From Amphiura filiformis (lineage: Eukaryota; Echinodermata; Ophiuroidea; Amphilepidida; Amphiuridae): a DNA stretch of 64,000 nt. Made by a program: the position numbers and the translations under genes. Shown here in pieces: positions 22,300 to 34,572 of this stretch. The notes under the pieces were generated by a model that made no database searches, was not told where the DNA came from, and saw only the letters and a list, made by a program, of their open reading frames with translations. The stretch's first letter is position 1, and each line of letters starts with the position of its first letter. The stretch is from NCBI RefSeq assembly GCF_039555335.1, contig NC_092628.1, forward strand, positions 69,283,706-69,347,705, given 5' to 3'.

Positions 22300-23420
22300 T
22301 TAGAGCTAAGATTGGAGAAGCTTTGAACATCTTCACTTCAACTTCAAGATACCGATGTGGAAGGACTCTGGTACAAATTCAGAGATGCTATCCACAGCAT
22401 CTGAAAGGAGTATCCCATCATGCATTGCAGTATATCTGCATGCCCCATAGCATATGTATACAAAATATAAACAAGAGCCGCTTAGATATTGAGAGCTATA
22501 ATGGATAGTTTCACAATACTTTAGGGGTCATATTTTTGCAAACAAAAGTCTAAGCTTCCCTAATTTAAACGAGTTATTTAAAGTTGGAAGTGAGGGATTT
22601 GTGTACATTTTCTATGGCACATTCAGTTCTATTATGGTACTGCAAAACATAATGGGATAGTCCCTTCAGCTGCTGTGGATGCTATCAATAATACAAATAA
22701 GGTCACAGAAGAAATAGTGGGTATGAAAAGGCCAGGGGAATTGAAAAGACGCATAGAGGTTGGCAATGAATGTCATCTGAGAAAAAAGAAAGCCATAATC
22801 AAGGAATAAATCTTTTCATGCCAAATTGAACAAGAACGTATAAAGTAAAGCATTGGAAGAGAAAGCAGCTGAAAGTGGAAGTAAAAGAATGGAAGTGAAC
22901 TAGCAGGAAAAAGAGACAAAATGCAAACTGCAGCAAAAAACAAAAACAAGAAGGAAAAAAAATGGTATATTAAATACAGCACAGCACCAACTGAAGTTGC
23001 TGGGAAGAGGGGAAATACCGGAAGACTGGAGTAAATGTCTGATTTCCCTAGTATTGAAAAAGGAGATAAACTAGACCCAGCTACATGTAACTATAAATGG
23101 ACAAGATAAGAAATAAGGACATAAGAAATAAAAACATAATATAGAGGCTCAACATTATATATATAAAAAAAGGAAGTCTCCCAGTGCCAATTGAAATGGC
23201 TTGGGCATGTTACCTAAATGCCCCACAACAACTCCCATTGTATGCTTACCAGAGTTACTTCAATGTTCCAAGACAACCAGGACGATCACCAACGAAATGG
23301 AAAGTGCGGCAAGATTCAAGGAAGACCAGTATAAAGAAGAATCACTTGGTAGGAGAGTGAAGGGACATCCATCCCATGTTACCAAGGCAAGGACTGAGGT
23401 AAGGCAAGGCAAAAAGAAAA
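22300..23420 (+). mobile_element. decayed LINE (RT-bearing)
   Basis: Broken pieces of one polyprotein appear in order and in shifting frames: DVEGLWYKFRDAIH near 22350, GEIPEDWSKCLI with KKGDKLDPATCNY near 23020-23100, and LKWLGHV with LPLYAYQSYFNVPRQPGRSP near 23190-23290. The middle string matches the RT fingers region (IPxxWxxxLIxPIxKKGDxxxPxxYR). Many stops and frameshifts; the RT catalytic core is missing. An old, dead non-LTR element. Confidence 0.7.
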
Positions 23421-25597
23421 ATACTCATACATGGAAATAACATTTTATTATAGATATATACAAATCAGCAAATTGGGGAGAGGTCATCTTTTATACAAAA
23501 CACCATCAAATACAACAATAATGTCTGAAATTATTTTGGAAATAGTATCCAAAACCACATATTCAGAGCATAAAATAAACACATTAGCAGTTCATGTCAT
23601 TTACATGTATATAAAACTGAAAACTAACAGCGGTTAGAGAACACATTTGAGCATACAACACACATATTTTTCATAGCCATAGTTTCATATTTTATTTCTA
23701 TTCAAATACAAAAAGAAGACTAGTGTCTTGATGCAAAACACCAATAATGTTAATACATATTAATTCATTTATTTACACCAATTGTGATATGGACAATCCG
23801 TGGTTTGAGGTCAAATCACAGTGAGGCTATTACTAGTAATAGAACACTATTGAAGCACTTGTCAGGAATTCTTTCACATAATATTACGTGCAATGTTATT
23901 TGCATTATTTTGTGACCAAATTAACGCTCTGCATGCTAGCCGCAGGCTTCAACATAAATAGGCCTAATTCCAAGTTTTGAGATATTTTCACAGAATATCA
24001 AGAGCTATCTCAAGAACCACTGTACCAACACTAGACTTGTTTGTACTCATTTTAATGCATTTTACATTCTGATTCTAAATATGGTCATGAAAATTTACAA
24101 TTCTTAAATTTTTGGAATTGTTTTACAAATTTTGAAACTTGTCGTCTGCAGTCGACATCCGAGTGGAGAGGGTTAAAAGGGTGGACTTTGCAGAACAACT
24201 GAAATTTGAGAAAATACTTGCAGTTTCATGTTCAAATAGTAGGGATTTATCAGCTTTAGTTTGAGACATCAGTTGTCGAAATTGATCAAGGTATTCAGAT
24301 TTTATAGGTGAAAATAAGTCATGATTTCTTCTTATATTCTTTATTTTTATGCGTATTCATCCGTATCTTGAAAAGGTTTGCCCCAAAGCCCTGCCTTTTA
24401 ATTTAATCGTTTGCAACTTACTGAATTAAGGAGCACTTACTACATGTAGGCACATGTTGCAAGACACATCACATCTTACACTCCCCACACACACACACCC
24501 CTACTAGTGACAGTAAAATTATTATTTGTGTTTACAAAGGGAAACATGCCTGTCTGAGAAATTGTTCAAAACTTCAACAAATACATTTACATATACTCAC
24601 TCTTAATATATTCTTAACACCAGCATACACTCACTCCACATATATTATTAATACCATCATACCTTGTACTTCTAAGTACCCTATATGTACAATATTTACA
24701 TTCCTTAAAAAAAGGCGAAAATTGAAATATATATCCACATTTTTAATATTTCTTTAAATTCAAATATCAGAAAGCCAAGTCCATAAAAATATACAATTTT
24801 GGTAATTAGATTATGATTAATTAAATACAACATTTCATATTAAAATTAATTCAAACAAAATGATTAAAAATTAAAATTCATTTGATGTACAATTTTAAGA
24901 GGTCCCAATTTGTCAAAACTGTCCACTGGAAAACAGACTTTCAAGGAACAGAAAGGACCCCATGACAATGTTGGCCAAGTCTGCATGCATGTTTTCATGA
25001 ATGTACAGATAACTGACACCAAACCGTACATCTCTACATGGAGAACAAGTAATTCCCATATACCAGTTTTAAAGTTCATACATGTAGGCTGTTGTATTTT
25101 AGATGGTAGAGTTGATTAATCGAGTCTCCCACATACATGTACGACAATGCTAGACAACCATGGATTTCCGTGTGATAACATTAGACCCCTATGAAAACCC
25201 CCAATGGTTGTGGAGCTATGGGATAGATACATGTACATTCAGTACTCATCTGGAATGCTCGCCAACCTTTTATCATTTTTCCCAAGGTACACACAATACC
25301 ATTATTTTACCTAAAAATCTAGTCTTCTTATGTATGCAGCTAATATTGCAAGGAGCATCCAAGCTGTTAAAATGGTTACTATAAAATTAGAAGATACCTC
25401 AGGAAATATCACATGAAATGAACATAATCACACATTCATCATCAGGTGTGGAAGAATGCTCAAAATATTCCCAGCTTTTCATTCTGATCTAGAGTACTTA
25501 ACTTCAACACTTCATGGCAAAATCAGTAAACTTGCATAATTAATACAATGTACAATATCTTCTCTATATTCTTAACACTAAGTTAACAGCAACATCA
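23421..25597. other. no gene recognised; probable 3' flank/UTR of the Kelch gene
   Basis: AT-rich. The nearest AATAAA on the minus strand that I noticed is at about 24345-24340, which would give a 1.2-kb 3' untranslated region to the Kelch gene. No other feature can be supported. Confidence 0.4.
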
Positions 25598-26563
25598 TTA
25601 CTCTTCAAGAGATTCATCATTACTAAGCTTTTTTCTGTCAAAGGTAAACAATGTGACATTGCTCCTATCTCTATCTGTCATGACGTTAAACATGCTCCAT
25701 CTACCGATAGACTTCACACCATAGTTATAACCATCTGTCATAAGCATGTCTGTTTTCATAACAAACCCTTTCTGAATCATGAATACTTCATCACCAATGC
25801 AAAATTCTCCCTCATCGCGCCGTATAAGATCTTGTTTGACTTTCTCTCCCATAGTGACAATAATGTCATTATCCTGTGATACAATATCCAACTCATTGAC
25901 TGTTGGCACACCTGTAAACCCATCTTCTCGGTCGACATAATTGTACAAGATCCTGTAGCATTGATGGTTGTACACAAAAAGCACTGACACTTTGTTTTGA
26001 CGTGGCGTCATACTAAAATGTGGACCTAAATCCACACATTGCCATGCATTAGTCTCCACATGGTATATCATCAACTTGTGAGTGTATCTGTGATTCCGTG
26101 TTCCACAGACAAGGATCTTTCCTTTGAACTCAACAGCTGATAAACTATGACATTCTTCTGGAAGTGTTTCCACTGTTTCCCATGTATTTTCAGCTACATT
26201 GTAGCGTTCCACATGTATCAGTGACTGAGATTTTCGAACATCCATACCACCAATGGCATAAATGAAGCCATCTAGGTACAACAATGGGAAATTTCTCCGA
26301 GCTGTGATCAGTGGTGCTAGTGCCACCCACCTGTTTTCCACTGCATGATAGCGATGGAAGTCTTTCAGACATACCTTTTGATGGTTAGCTGCTTTTACCA
26401 TACCTCCTGCTGCATAAAGCTTTCCATCCACAACTATGGTTGAGAAATGGCAAGCATCGGTTGGTAGGGGGGCCAACTTGTGAAGATCCATCCAAGAACC
26501 CCTCTTGTCATTGTAAAACTCAAAATTTTTCTTACCATCTCGTCGAACAGATGCAATTGGGGC
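25598..26563 (-). CDS. Kelch gene exon C: Kelch propeller
   Basis: One 322-codon exon after the acceptor TTCTTAACAG encodes the whole propeller and the stop. Early blades have the GG pair (YAAGGM, YAIGGMD); the later ones are diverged (e.g. ILVCGTRN without GG). The C-terminus is acidic (SNDESLEE). Confidence 0.85.
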   Translation of the reverse strand, partial: APIASVRRDGKKNFEFYNDKRGSWMDLHKLAPLPTDACHFSTIVVDGKLYAAGGMVKAANHQKVCLKDFHRYHAVENRWVALAPLITARRNFPLLYLDGFIYAIGGMDVRKSQSLIHVERYNVAENTWETVETLPEECHSLSAVEFKGKILVCGTRNHRYTHKLMIYHVETNAWQCVDLGPHFSMTPRQNKVSVLFVYNHQCYRILYNYVDREDGFTGVPTVNELDIVSQDNDIIVTMGEKVKQDLIRRDEGEFCIGDEVFMIQKGFVMKTDMLMTDGYNYGVKSIGRWSMFNVMTDRDRSNVTLFTFDRKKLSNDESLEE

Positions 26564-28099
26564 CTGTTAAGAAAGTTTAAATAAAAATGACATGTCATCT
26601 GCGAGTCATAGCGAAAAGGTTACTTTTATATGTATAATACCTCATAATAATTCAATAAATAAGGTAAGATTTTAATTGTGCAGTGCTATTTGTTGCATTG
26701 TGACATGTAAGACAACAATGTGCATAAGAAATTTTATCCATCTATATCTGTATATTTATTGAATCAAACTTGATTGTAATTTCATGCACATTCTTCTTTT
26801 GAGCAATTAATGTTTTATCTACAGATATTTCTATGCTAATTCTATGTTTATATATTATTAATGTTTAGGTCATTTCATTGGTGTTTAATTCCTATGAGGT
26901 GATGGAAAAAACTTGTTTGTGATAGTTGTTTTAGGGGATGACCACCTCTGGCCTCCATGGCCTTTTGATCATCTCCTGCATGTCATTTTACATTTAATTT
27001 TGTTTATTTTATATTTTTTATATTATTATTATATAGGCCTACTTATATTCTTGCTTGTTAAAATGTTGATGGTGTGGAAAATAAAGACTTACGGACTCGG
27101 ATAGCAACATTTGCACAGTATTTTTTCTGGGGGGTGGGGGGGCCTGAGTGCACATCAGACATATCGAATTGCATTCTGCTGAATACGAGGAATGTCCTTC
27201 TGATATCAAATATTTTCTATTTTTTTAAATTCGTGATTGAAGAAAATTTTTATGGCAAATTATTAAAATTTTATATTTTTTTGATAAAAAACCATCCTTG
27301 AAGTAAACTTCAAGAATCTAAATTCTAATGATATGTATTTAAAGTGTATGTAGCTGGGATGAAAAGCCAGCCATCAATTGAAAATTTTGACCTTTCATAT
27401 TGAAGATATACATTTTTCCCAAAAAGACCTACATTTTTTTGGTGTTTTGGGGAAAAGAATCTATAGGCCCTACCTTCAATATGAAAGGTCAAAATGTTCG
27501 TATGATGGACGGCTTTTCATCCCAGCTACATACACTTTAAGTTCATATCAATAGATTTATACCACTTATTTTAAAGACCACTTATTTTGTGTATTATATC
27601 GCAAATTTCGAAAAATCAAAATTGTTTGATATTAGATCCATGGACATTCCTCATTTTCAAAATGCAATTCAATACATCGGATGTGCTCTCAGGTCGCACA
27701 AAAAAATATGTGAAAATGTCGCTAAACAAGCCCTAAAAGACTTCCTGTATATCCCTTTATTAAATGACCTGCATTGTGCAGTTTACGTGCAGGACAAACT
27801 TACAGTTATTGTACTCCTTGTTGTAAACATGCTTGGGTCATCAAAGGAGAGAGTCTCTGAAGATTTCTCTGAGGCTTGCATCTGCAGGACATGATTCATC
27901 ATATCTGAACATTCTTGGATTTTGAGTATTTCAGCTCCTACAAGCTCGTTGATGTCATCTGATGCTATAAGTCCAAGACGAACTTTCTGAAGAAGTGGGT
28001 GTGCATGGATGTGTCTATTCTCCCAGTCATGTTTGAGCCAATTTAATACCAATTCAAGGACCTGCGTAGTTGTAAACAAATCATCATAAATTTCTGCAC

Positions 28100-28130
<31 letters not shown>

Positions 28131-29079
28131 TTATTCTTATACAGCGCATTACATCAAAGACCACAAGGCGCTTTACAATTAAAAACGTTAAAAACAAAAA
28201 AAAAAACAACTAGTGTAGATTGTTAACTTGTACTCTTATGAATTTTCATCTAATGTGTGAGAAAACTATGGCTGTGATATTTGGGCGGGCTCTTGTGTGC
28301 CCAGCCGTCCCTAAGGTTTCCAGTCTGGTGCCCAGTCACCCAACGGTTATTATTTAATATGTTTACTGTAAGCTTTTTCCCTGAATGGAGTTTATAGGAG
28401 GATTAATCATGAAAATGTTTTCAATATATTACCTGTTTTTCTTCAGTCTCGCTGGACAAGTATTCTCGACTAAGTAACTCTTGAAGAAATGTGTAACTGG
28501 TGTTGTGAAGAAATATCTCCAAATTCTTTAACCCGTCAACATGATCATCAAGGAATTCTACTGAAGCTTGTAGAAGACTTTTCAAATGTTCATGATTTCT
28601 GGCTAGTAGACAAATCTTATATGCATCACATACAGCTATCTTATCCTCAGCTTCATCTGAAAACAAATCTATTATTTCACCCGAACATTCTTTGGCAAAA
28701 TCTGTAAACTGTGTGTAACATGCCATTTCAATGACATCATACATATTATCTGCTGTAATCGAATCATTGAGCTCACCGGTGTAAGCAAAATTGAGTAGAA
28801 TTTTAAGCGCAGCTGCATTTCCACTGATGTTGATCTCATTTTCAGATCTTTCTTTGAATCCAGATGTGAACATAGCAAGGAAATAATCTCCAGAAGCTGC
28901 CAGAACGGCTTTGTGCGCATTAAGCGTCTTTCCACCAACATTGATGCGACATCACATAGTAAGTTCTGCTCCTGCAGGTTGTGCAAGCCTTGCAATAATG
29001 ATGCTGAATATTCAGTGTTTAGAGTGCTGTCACTTGAAGAACTGTCAGAGTACCTTCTGTCTCTAGTTTCAGTGGTCAT
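25598..29079 (-). CDS. BTB-BACK-Kelch protein (KLHL-type), one BTB frameshift
   Basis: Three minus-strand exons, 29079-28433, 28061-27804 and 26563-25598, with GT-AG ends and phase-0 joins. BTB: LLCDV, then VGGKTLNAHKAVLAASGDYF, AMFTSGF, LLNFAYTGEL. BACK: CDAYKICLLARN, LELVLNWLKHDWENR, KVRLGLI. Kelch: six or so blades, e.g. DGKLYAAGGM, LDGFIYAIGGMDVR and ERYNVAENTWETVETLPEECH. KLHL proteins of this layout usually act as substrate adaptors for CUL3 ubiquitin ligases. Length would be about 623 residues, normal for the family. The first exon is 647 nt from ATG, one base short of phase: the frame breaks at about 28940-28942, between CDVAS and VGGK. Everything downstream is open, so this may be a sequence error, an allele or a very young pseudogene. 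Confidence 0.85.
27106..27735. repeat. TTAAGGGAT fold-back family copy in the Kelch gene intron
   Basis: A diverged complete palindrome: CACATCAGACATATCGAATT and the AAAGCCAGCCATCAATTG block on the left, with their inverted partners on the right (ACGGCTTTTCATCCCAGCTA). It lies within intron 2, about 70 bases from the BACK exon. Confidence 0.8.
27804..28061 (-). CDS. Kelch gene exon B: BACK domain
   Basis: Acceptor CTACGCAG and donor ACT|GTAAGT bound 86 codons: VLELVLNWLKHDWENR, then KVRLGLIASDDINEL. This is the canonical second half of BACK in KLHL proteins. Confidence 0.85.
28098..28185 (-). mobile_element. SINE/LINE 3' tail with (ATT)n
   Basis: On the minus strand, TTGTAAAGCGCCTTGTGGTC followed by ATGCGCTGTATAAGAATAAA and an (ATT)n run, the usual tail of L2/CR1-dependent elements. 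The G/C-richer stretch at 28280-28350 may be its body. It lies in intron 1 of the Kelch gene. Confidence 0.7.
28433..29079 (-). CDS. Kelch gene exon A: BTB and start of BACK
   Basis: Starts MTTETRDRR with a Ser/Asp-rich leader and a BTB domain, and ends SSETEEKQ at the donor CAG|GTAATA. An acceptor (CTAATACAG) lies 41 bases upstream of the ATG at about 29121, so a 5' untranslated exon should lie further out. A candidate is near 30717, where the minus strand has a strong donor ACAATG|GTAAGC. Confidence 0.8.
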
Positions 29080-29552
29080 GATAGTTTTTGTGTGTGTTTG
29101 TATCAGTATGACTATTCTACCTGTATTAGGAAAATACAAAAAATAATGTGCTTTGAAAATGAACAGTTGCCTGTCAGCAGCGGTTATTGCTATATTTACA
29201 TTGTATAAACCATCAAAGCATCAATGTTGAATTGATTTGCATCAACATACCACAGGAGGCAGAGCTGTTTTCTAAACAAATGTACATTTTTTCAATTCTT
29301 TGGATAATGGTTTATATTCACGAGGCCAAATTAAATTAATGGTTTGTTTCTGGTACCACTGTAGTCGGTAAGTACTAGGTATTATTTTGGGATGTTATTT
29401 CTTGCCCAACATTTTAATATCCAATTACTGTATCGGATACTTGCCATAATTATAATTCATTCGATTTCCAATTTCCGCAAATATCATACAGCGCATCACA
29501 CAATTGGTTGGGAGACAAAATATCTTCTGGCCAATTCCATGCCAAAAGTGCC

Positions 29553-30115
29553 TTTTGTAACGTCCGTAACAAAATTTTGGAACATTATTGCTCAAAACAG
29601 GAGCATTTATTTCAAATTTGCTAATCATGCCTCCATAGATTGATGTCAGACCTACTTCAAGATAGTAAAGAAAAAAATCAGAGGAAGCACCTTGACAGTT
29701 TTTTTTCATTATGAAAAACGTTACGGACGTTACATTTGAGATAAAATGTAACGTCCTTAACAACAGTGTAGGACAATACAGGAGTATTAATTTCAAACTT
29801 GCTTTTCATGTTTGCATAGAATGGAGTCAGGGCTTGCTCAATATAGTTAACAGAAAAAAATAAAACACAGAACTGAATGGAGATGTACCATCTGTCAAAA
29901 AGGCAGGCACTTTCGCGTAACGTCCGTAACGCTCGTTTCTAATTTCTGTAGCTAATTAACTAAGAAAGCCAAAACAAAATTGCTTCATTATATTGAACAT
30001 TAGAGTGTATACTAATAGCATATTAAGAAATAAAGTGTTATCCTAACAGCAAACATGTGTGCTATTCACTTAAAGGTTGCTAGTTGCATATATCTGTAAC
30101 GTCCGTAACGGTGGA
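29553..30115. repeat. tandem-like repeat with GTAACGTCCGTAAC motifs
   Basis: GTAACGTCCGTAAC or its near copies occur at about 29556, 29718 (inverted), 29748, 29919 and 30100. The sequence after two of them (29570-29690 and 29760-29880) is also similar: AGGAGYATTWATTTCAAA, TTTGCATAGAATGG-like and TCAAGATAGTAAAG-like blocks. About 190-bp units. Non-coding. Confidence 0.7.
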
Positions 30116-30716
30116 ATTGGCCTTCTGTAAAAACACACTTTATGGTCAATGACCCGGACACAAAAATAGCTTTATTTGAAGAGGCTTCAAGAGGATTTAA
30201 CAATTATTATGCCAAATTGCCACTCACTCATGCATGCTTGCCTGCTTCTACAACACAATACACTAAGTATTGACCACATTGATCCACCACTTTCATGCAT
30301 GATATTCATCAATAGTGGGCAATGCATCAATTGGCAATGGGCTATATATTTGTGGTTTGTGTTGTGCAGAATGAAACAAAATGGCATTTGATTTTATCAT
30401 ATGGTACTAAAATTTTACCCAGGGATGGGCGACCTTTTTATATATCTATGGGCCAGAAATATCCAATGAAAAATTACTCGGGCTGCGGATTAAATTAAAG
30501 ATACAACAACATGTATTTTAGCTAGTATATATGAAAGCTTACAAAATTGAACATGAGGCAGTGACGAACATGATTATTCGGCGGCCTGTTGAATAAGTCT
30601 GAGCAATCAAGAACTAACCCAAATGTTTGTGTTCCAACCATAATCATAATTACACCAACTTCGAGATAGATCCTTGATGATAAATTGATAATACAGATAA
30701 TTCAGTAAGCTTACCA

Positions 30717-30850
30717 TTGTAATTTTCCGCTACTATTTGCGTTGCGTTGCGAATCTGTTCTTATTCACAGCCTGTCGCCTTGCCTGGATGATGCAGGAAA
30801 CGTGAAGCGCCCTCGATTTACTATAAATTTTAAAATACAGTGCTGCAGAT
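30717..30850 (-). other. candidate 5' untranslated exon of the Kelch gene
   Basis: The only support is a strong minus-strand donor (ACAATG|GTAAGC) at 30717 beside a locally GC-richer block. If joined to the acceptor at 29121 it makes a very short upstream reading frame (ATG GTA GAA TAG). Tentative. Confidence 0.25.
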
Positions 30851-31179
30851 GGTGGAACTGGAAGCCCGACTGGAAGCACCGGCATCTGGAGCCAAAATTG
30901 GCACAGCTCATCAACAAGTTCTTGAAATATATATATGTTTTTTACTTGAACTAGAATGTACTAGATGTGTGAAGTAGCATCGGCCAGATTCCATGTTAGC
31001 ATCCCGGTTAGCATAATTATTATATGCCGAAGAGTCAACAAAAAACAACTAAATAGGCCATGCCTTTTGGGTCATTTTGGCAATTCGTTGCAACTTGGGG
31101 ACCTAGAAAGAATTTTGAAGCATGTTTTATATTATTAGTCGACTGGTAGGCCTACCTACTAAGACTCAGAGTAAAATAA

Positions 31180-31700
31180 GGAAGAGTGGGTAAAAAAGAC
31201 ATGCCAATTTGAGTAGCTTTTGAATGTTATTTGTCGATTAGAAAAAGTTATCAGTTTTCTTTAACTGATGACGAGACTCGAAATTGGGTGTAAATTTCGA
31301 GTCTCGATTATAACTCTTAAGGGGTAGATTTATTTGGTTTTTCTCTCCCACTTTTAAAAGTATTTTGGCCAAGTTTTGAATGTCATAATACGGTAACTTT
31401 TACAAAAGGTCCGTTTTCTAAAAAGTGACGAGACTCAAAATTGGATGTAAATTTCGAGTCGAGTTTCATAACTCTCTAGGAGGCAAATTTATTTATTTTT
31501 TCTCTCCCACTTTATAGTCATATGTCATTTTACAAAAGGTCCGTAATGAAGAGACTCGAAATTGGGTCTAACAACTCTCTAAGGGGGCAAAATTTGATTA
31601 GTTATTTCTTGCTCACTTTAACGTACTTTAGCCGATAAAATAATACGAGTGCCTTTTGAATGTCAATTTTTTCATTATGAAAAGTCCGTTGTCTTTAAAA
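31180..31700. repeat. degenerate tandem repeat, ~150-bp unit
   Basis: Three units starting GACGAGACTCGAAATTGGG at about 31268, 31426 and 31552, each followed by AACTCTYWAGGGGG-like and TTTTTCTCTCCCACTTT blocks and a TTTACAAAAGGTCCGT block. A run of ACTCGAAA octamers at about 32288-32360 may be an offshoot. Confidence 0.75.
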
Positions 31701-31880
31701 TGACGTATATTGTTATTCTAAATTAGTTCAATAATAATTGTTGCTACAATATTGCCCAATCTCGGCAATTTATACCCTATTTTGTTCTATTTTTGGGCAC
31801 ACCGTAGAGCAAGAAGTAATGTGGTTGGCATGTGAAATCCAAGAGAGAATATTATAATATAAACCGTTTCATTTGAGTCC

Positions 31881-32181
31881 GGGGGGTACTCAAGTTTGGT
31901 TTTGGTAGGGACGTGCCGCTGAGAATTTGAAAGTGGACCCATAAATATACCAATTTTTCAAGAAATTTGGACCCATTTATATACCAAAAGTCAAAATTTT
32001 CGGCCAAATTTAATCCAAATTGTCTTAGTTTTTACCAATTTTCCCAAAATTAAGATTAAGGACATTTATATACCAAAATAGGCTTTGAAAAAGGGGTCAT
32101 TGATATACCAAAAGGCTGAAAATGCTACCCATATTTGCGGCACGTCCCCGTATGGTCATTTGTACTGAGAACCCCCCCGGG
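31881..32181. mobile_element. MITE with GGGGGGTACTC ends and 8-bp TSD
   Basis: Left end CCGGGGGGTACTCAAG and right end CTGAGAACCCCCCCGGG, flanked by ATTTGAGT on both sides (31871-31878 and 32182-32189). Inner GGGACGTGCCGC and GCGGCACGTCCCC also pair. Short ATATACCA motifs recur in the core. The 8-bp duplication fits hAT or P-like transposases. A decayed piece of the same family is at about 39190-39355. Confidence 0.8.
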
Positions 32182-32435
32182 ATTTGAGTCCGTTTGAATT
32201 TGATTTATTTGTATATTATGTGTGCATGTCTGTGAATGTGTTTTGTGATTGCTTGGTTTGTTTGTTTAAATACTTATTTTTTTTGTTTTACTCGTCGAAA
32301 CTCGATATTATAAACTCGAAACTCGAAATTTGAGACTCGATACTCGAAACTCAATATAACTTGATGATGACAAAGTGTCATTAGCCGGATTCAGACATGT
32401 CACAGAATCAAGAAAAGCAAAAAATTTCACCGAAC

Positions 32436-32639
32436 CAGTGGCGTAGCCGGGGGAGGGGGAAGCTGCCCCCTGGGAAAGGTCTTGCCCCGTGGGATGGTGG
32501 CCGCCCCGATATTTAAGATTTTTAGGCCTTTTTTTTTACTTTTTAGCCCATTTTTGACCATTGTCGTCAATATTTGCCCCCCCCTAAACTTTGCCCCCCC
32601 CCTTGCCCACCCTCTGAAAAAGTGCAGGGTACGCCACTG
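32436..32639. mobile_element. hAT-like MITE, CAGTGGCGTA ends
   Basis: CAGTGGCGTAGCC at the left and GGTACGCCACTG at the right are terminal inverted repeats. The flanks CACCGAAC and CACTGAAC are an 8-bp target duplication with one change. hAT superfamily by ends and duplication length. The core is C/G-homopolymer rich. Confidence 0.85.
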
Positions 32640-32997
32640 CACTGAACTGTAGGCTACTCATTATGGTATATACATGGTGCCCGACCAAATCTAATTTTTC
32701 AGGGTATCGGCGAGGGACGCGGACGTGACAAGGAAGTGAACATGAAAATGTTATTTTTAACTCGGGGAATTACGAATTAACGCACGTACCTGTACATATT
32801 TACGAAAATTTCGCAACTGAGATAATAAGCATACTTGTAGAAAGCATTATACAGGTGATGTCAGTCGTGTTAATGCGTACTGAGAAAATAGGCCATATTA
32901 AATCGGATACCTGCTAGAATATTTGAAATACATCTCGCGCAACACAAGGTAAGCAACAAACAAGTACGAATGTGTGCAAGTGCGGCGCTTACTGCGT

Positions 32998-33691
32998 ACC
33001 CAGCAAACACAAAACGTTTTCGACATCATTCGCAAATGGTTATAAAAGGTTGTCAGAAAACGTTTAAATGTCAGGTTATATAAAGGGTACATTAATGGTA
33101 TAAAACGTTTTCATAACATTAAATAACATTTGTTGGTGATTTACTGCACAGCAAACACAAATGTTTTTCAGAAAACATTTAAATGTCCGGTTATATAAAG
33201 GGTATAAAAACGTTTTAATAACATTCCAAAAACATTTTTGAAAACTTGGTACAAATCATTCTAAACAGAATGTTATTTTTGGGTTGAAAAAATATTTTGC
33301 AAAAAATGTTTGCCCAAAATATTTACAATTACGTTTTTAAAATGTTTTCACGACCTTTATATAACTCGACATTTAAATGTTATTAAAACGTTTTGTAAAA
33401 AACATTTTAAGAACATTTCTGTGTTTGCTGGGTGCAAATATTTTAACATAATGTTATTTAAGTGTTGACAAAATATTTGGCCAAAATGTTTGCAAAAATA
33501 GTTTACAATGACATTTCGAAAACATTTTAAAAATATTGTTGTAGTGTGTTTTCATACAAAACGTTTTAAAACGATTTCATGACCTTTATATAACCCGACA
33601 TTTTAATGTTTTTAAAACGTTTTTACCTAAACCAAAACCCAAAATATAACTTATTTAAAACGTTTTAAAAACGTTTTTGTGTTTGCTGGGT
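32998..33691. mobile_element. CCCAGCAAACAC MITE with internal AACGTTTT repeats
   Basis: TACCCAGCAAACACAAAACG at the left and CGTTTTTGTGTTTGCTGGGTA at the right are inverted repeats with TA at both edges. The core is made of reiterated AACGTTTT, AACATTT and TTATATAAAGGGT blocks. Further CAGCAAACAC boxes at about 33150 and 33425 suggest nested or tandem units. Confidence 0.85.
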
Positions 33692-33945
33692 ATGGTGTAG
33701 TCCGAGGTGCACTGACGATAACACTCCGATCGCCAGGCAATCTAGTGGGACAACGAAACCGCTACGTGAACGAGCTACGTGTGGTGGTGGCCCGGGGATG
33801 GTGGTTTGGGAAGGGGGTAGGGTAGTAAGGGTGGCTGTGGCCATGTGCATACTGATGCCATTCTTCCGTTAAATAATTGTTGACAAGGTGCTTTTTCCTG
33901 CAACAGACGAAACAGATTACATTTTTGCACATCCAGGATTTGTAA
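33692..33945 (+). other. GC-richer block with a strong donor; possible 5' exon
   Basis: A locally GC-rich stretch ends near a donor-like GGATTT|GTAAGT at about 33940. It could be an untranslated first exon for the PH-PDZ gene, whose first coding exon (37928) begins with an acceptor. Position and donor are the only support. Confidence 0.2.
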
Positions 33946-34572
33946 GTTTTAATATGATCAAGTACTAATTATAATTATATGAAGGTTACAGCTCGTACAT
34001 CGTGGATAGGTAGTTGGTGAGGGGAAAAGTATAATTGGTGCTCAATTGCAGTGGTGTAACTAGGGTTGGTAGCGCCCGGGGCAAGAAAAATAATTCTACT
34101 CGCGCGCAGTATCAATTGCAACTCATCATCATGGAGAAAAACTTTCTTTCCGGAGGACAAGTTCAATGTCGGATGACATGCTCGTAGTGATTGTGCTGAA
34201 CTATTAAACTCATTCTCATTATTTTCTTCAAAAACAGCGACGTCAGTTGTTATTGACCTTTTAAACATGTTTATTTTGTTCTGGGAAAAATTAATATTTG
34301 CATGGCAACGGACGGTTCAGTGCATTCGGGACGGCTCTTGGTTCACGGGATTTGGGACGGTGATTCATTTTTCGTTGGGTATTCCCGCTCCCACTCCATA
34401 TCAATTTGTAAGCGCTCTTTAAGAACAGTCATTGTTCATTCGGAATTAACAACCATATGACAAAACAGGAGAAACTAGTAACTTTTCGCACATGATTTGC
34501 AATTTGAAAAGAATTGGTCATTGTTCATTGAAATGCAGCTAGTATATGGACATAAGTGTGCTCTTTCATTTA

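Noticed and set aside
31268-31640. CRISPR-like regularly spaced repeats
   Set aside because: Units are about 150 bp, degenerate and without distinct spacers, in an animal genome; ordinary tandem repeat.
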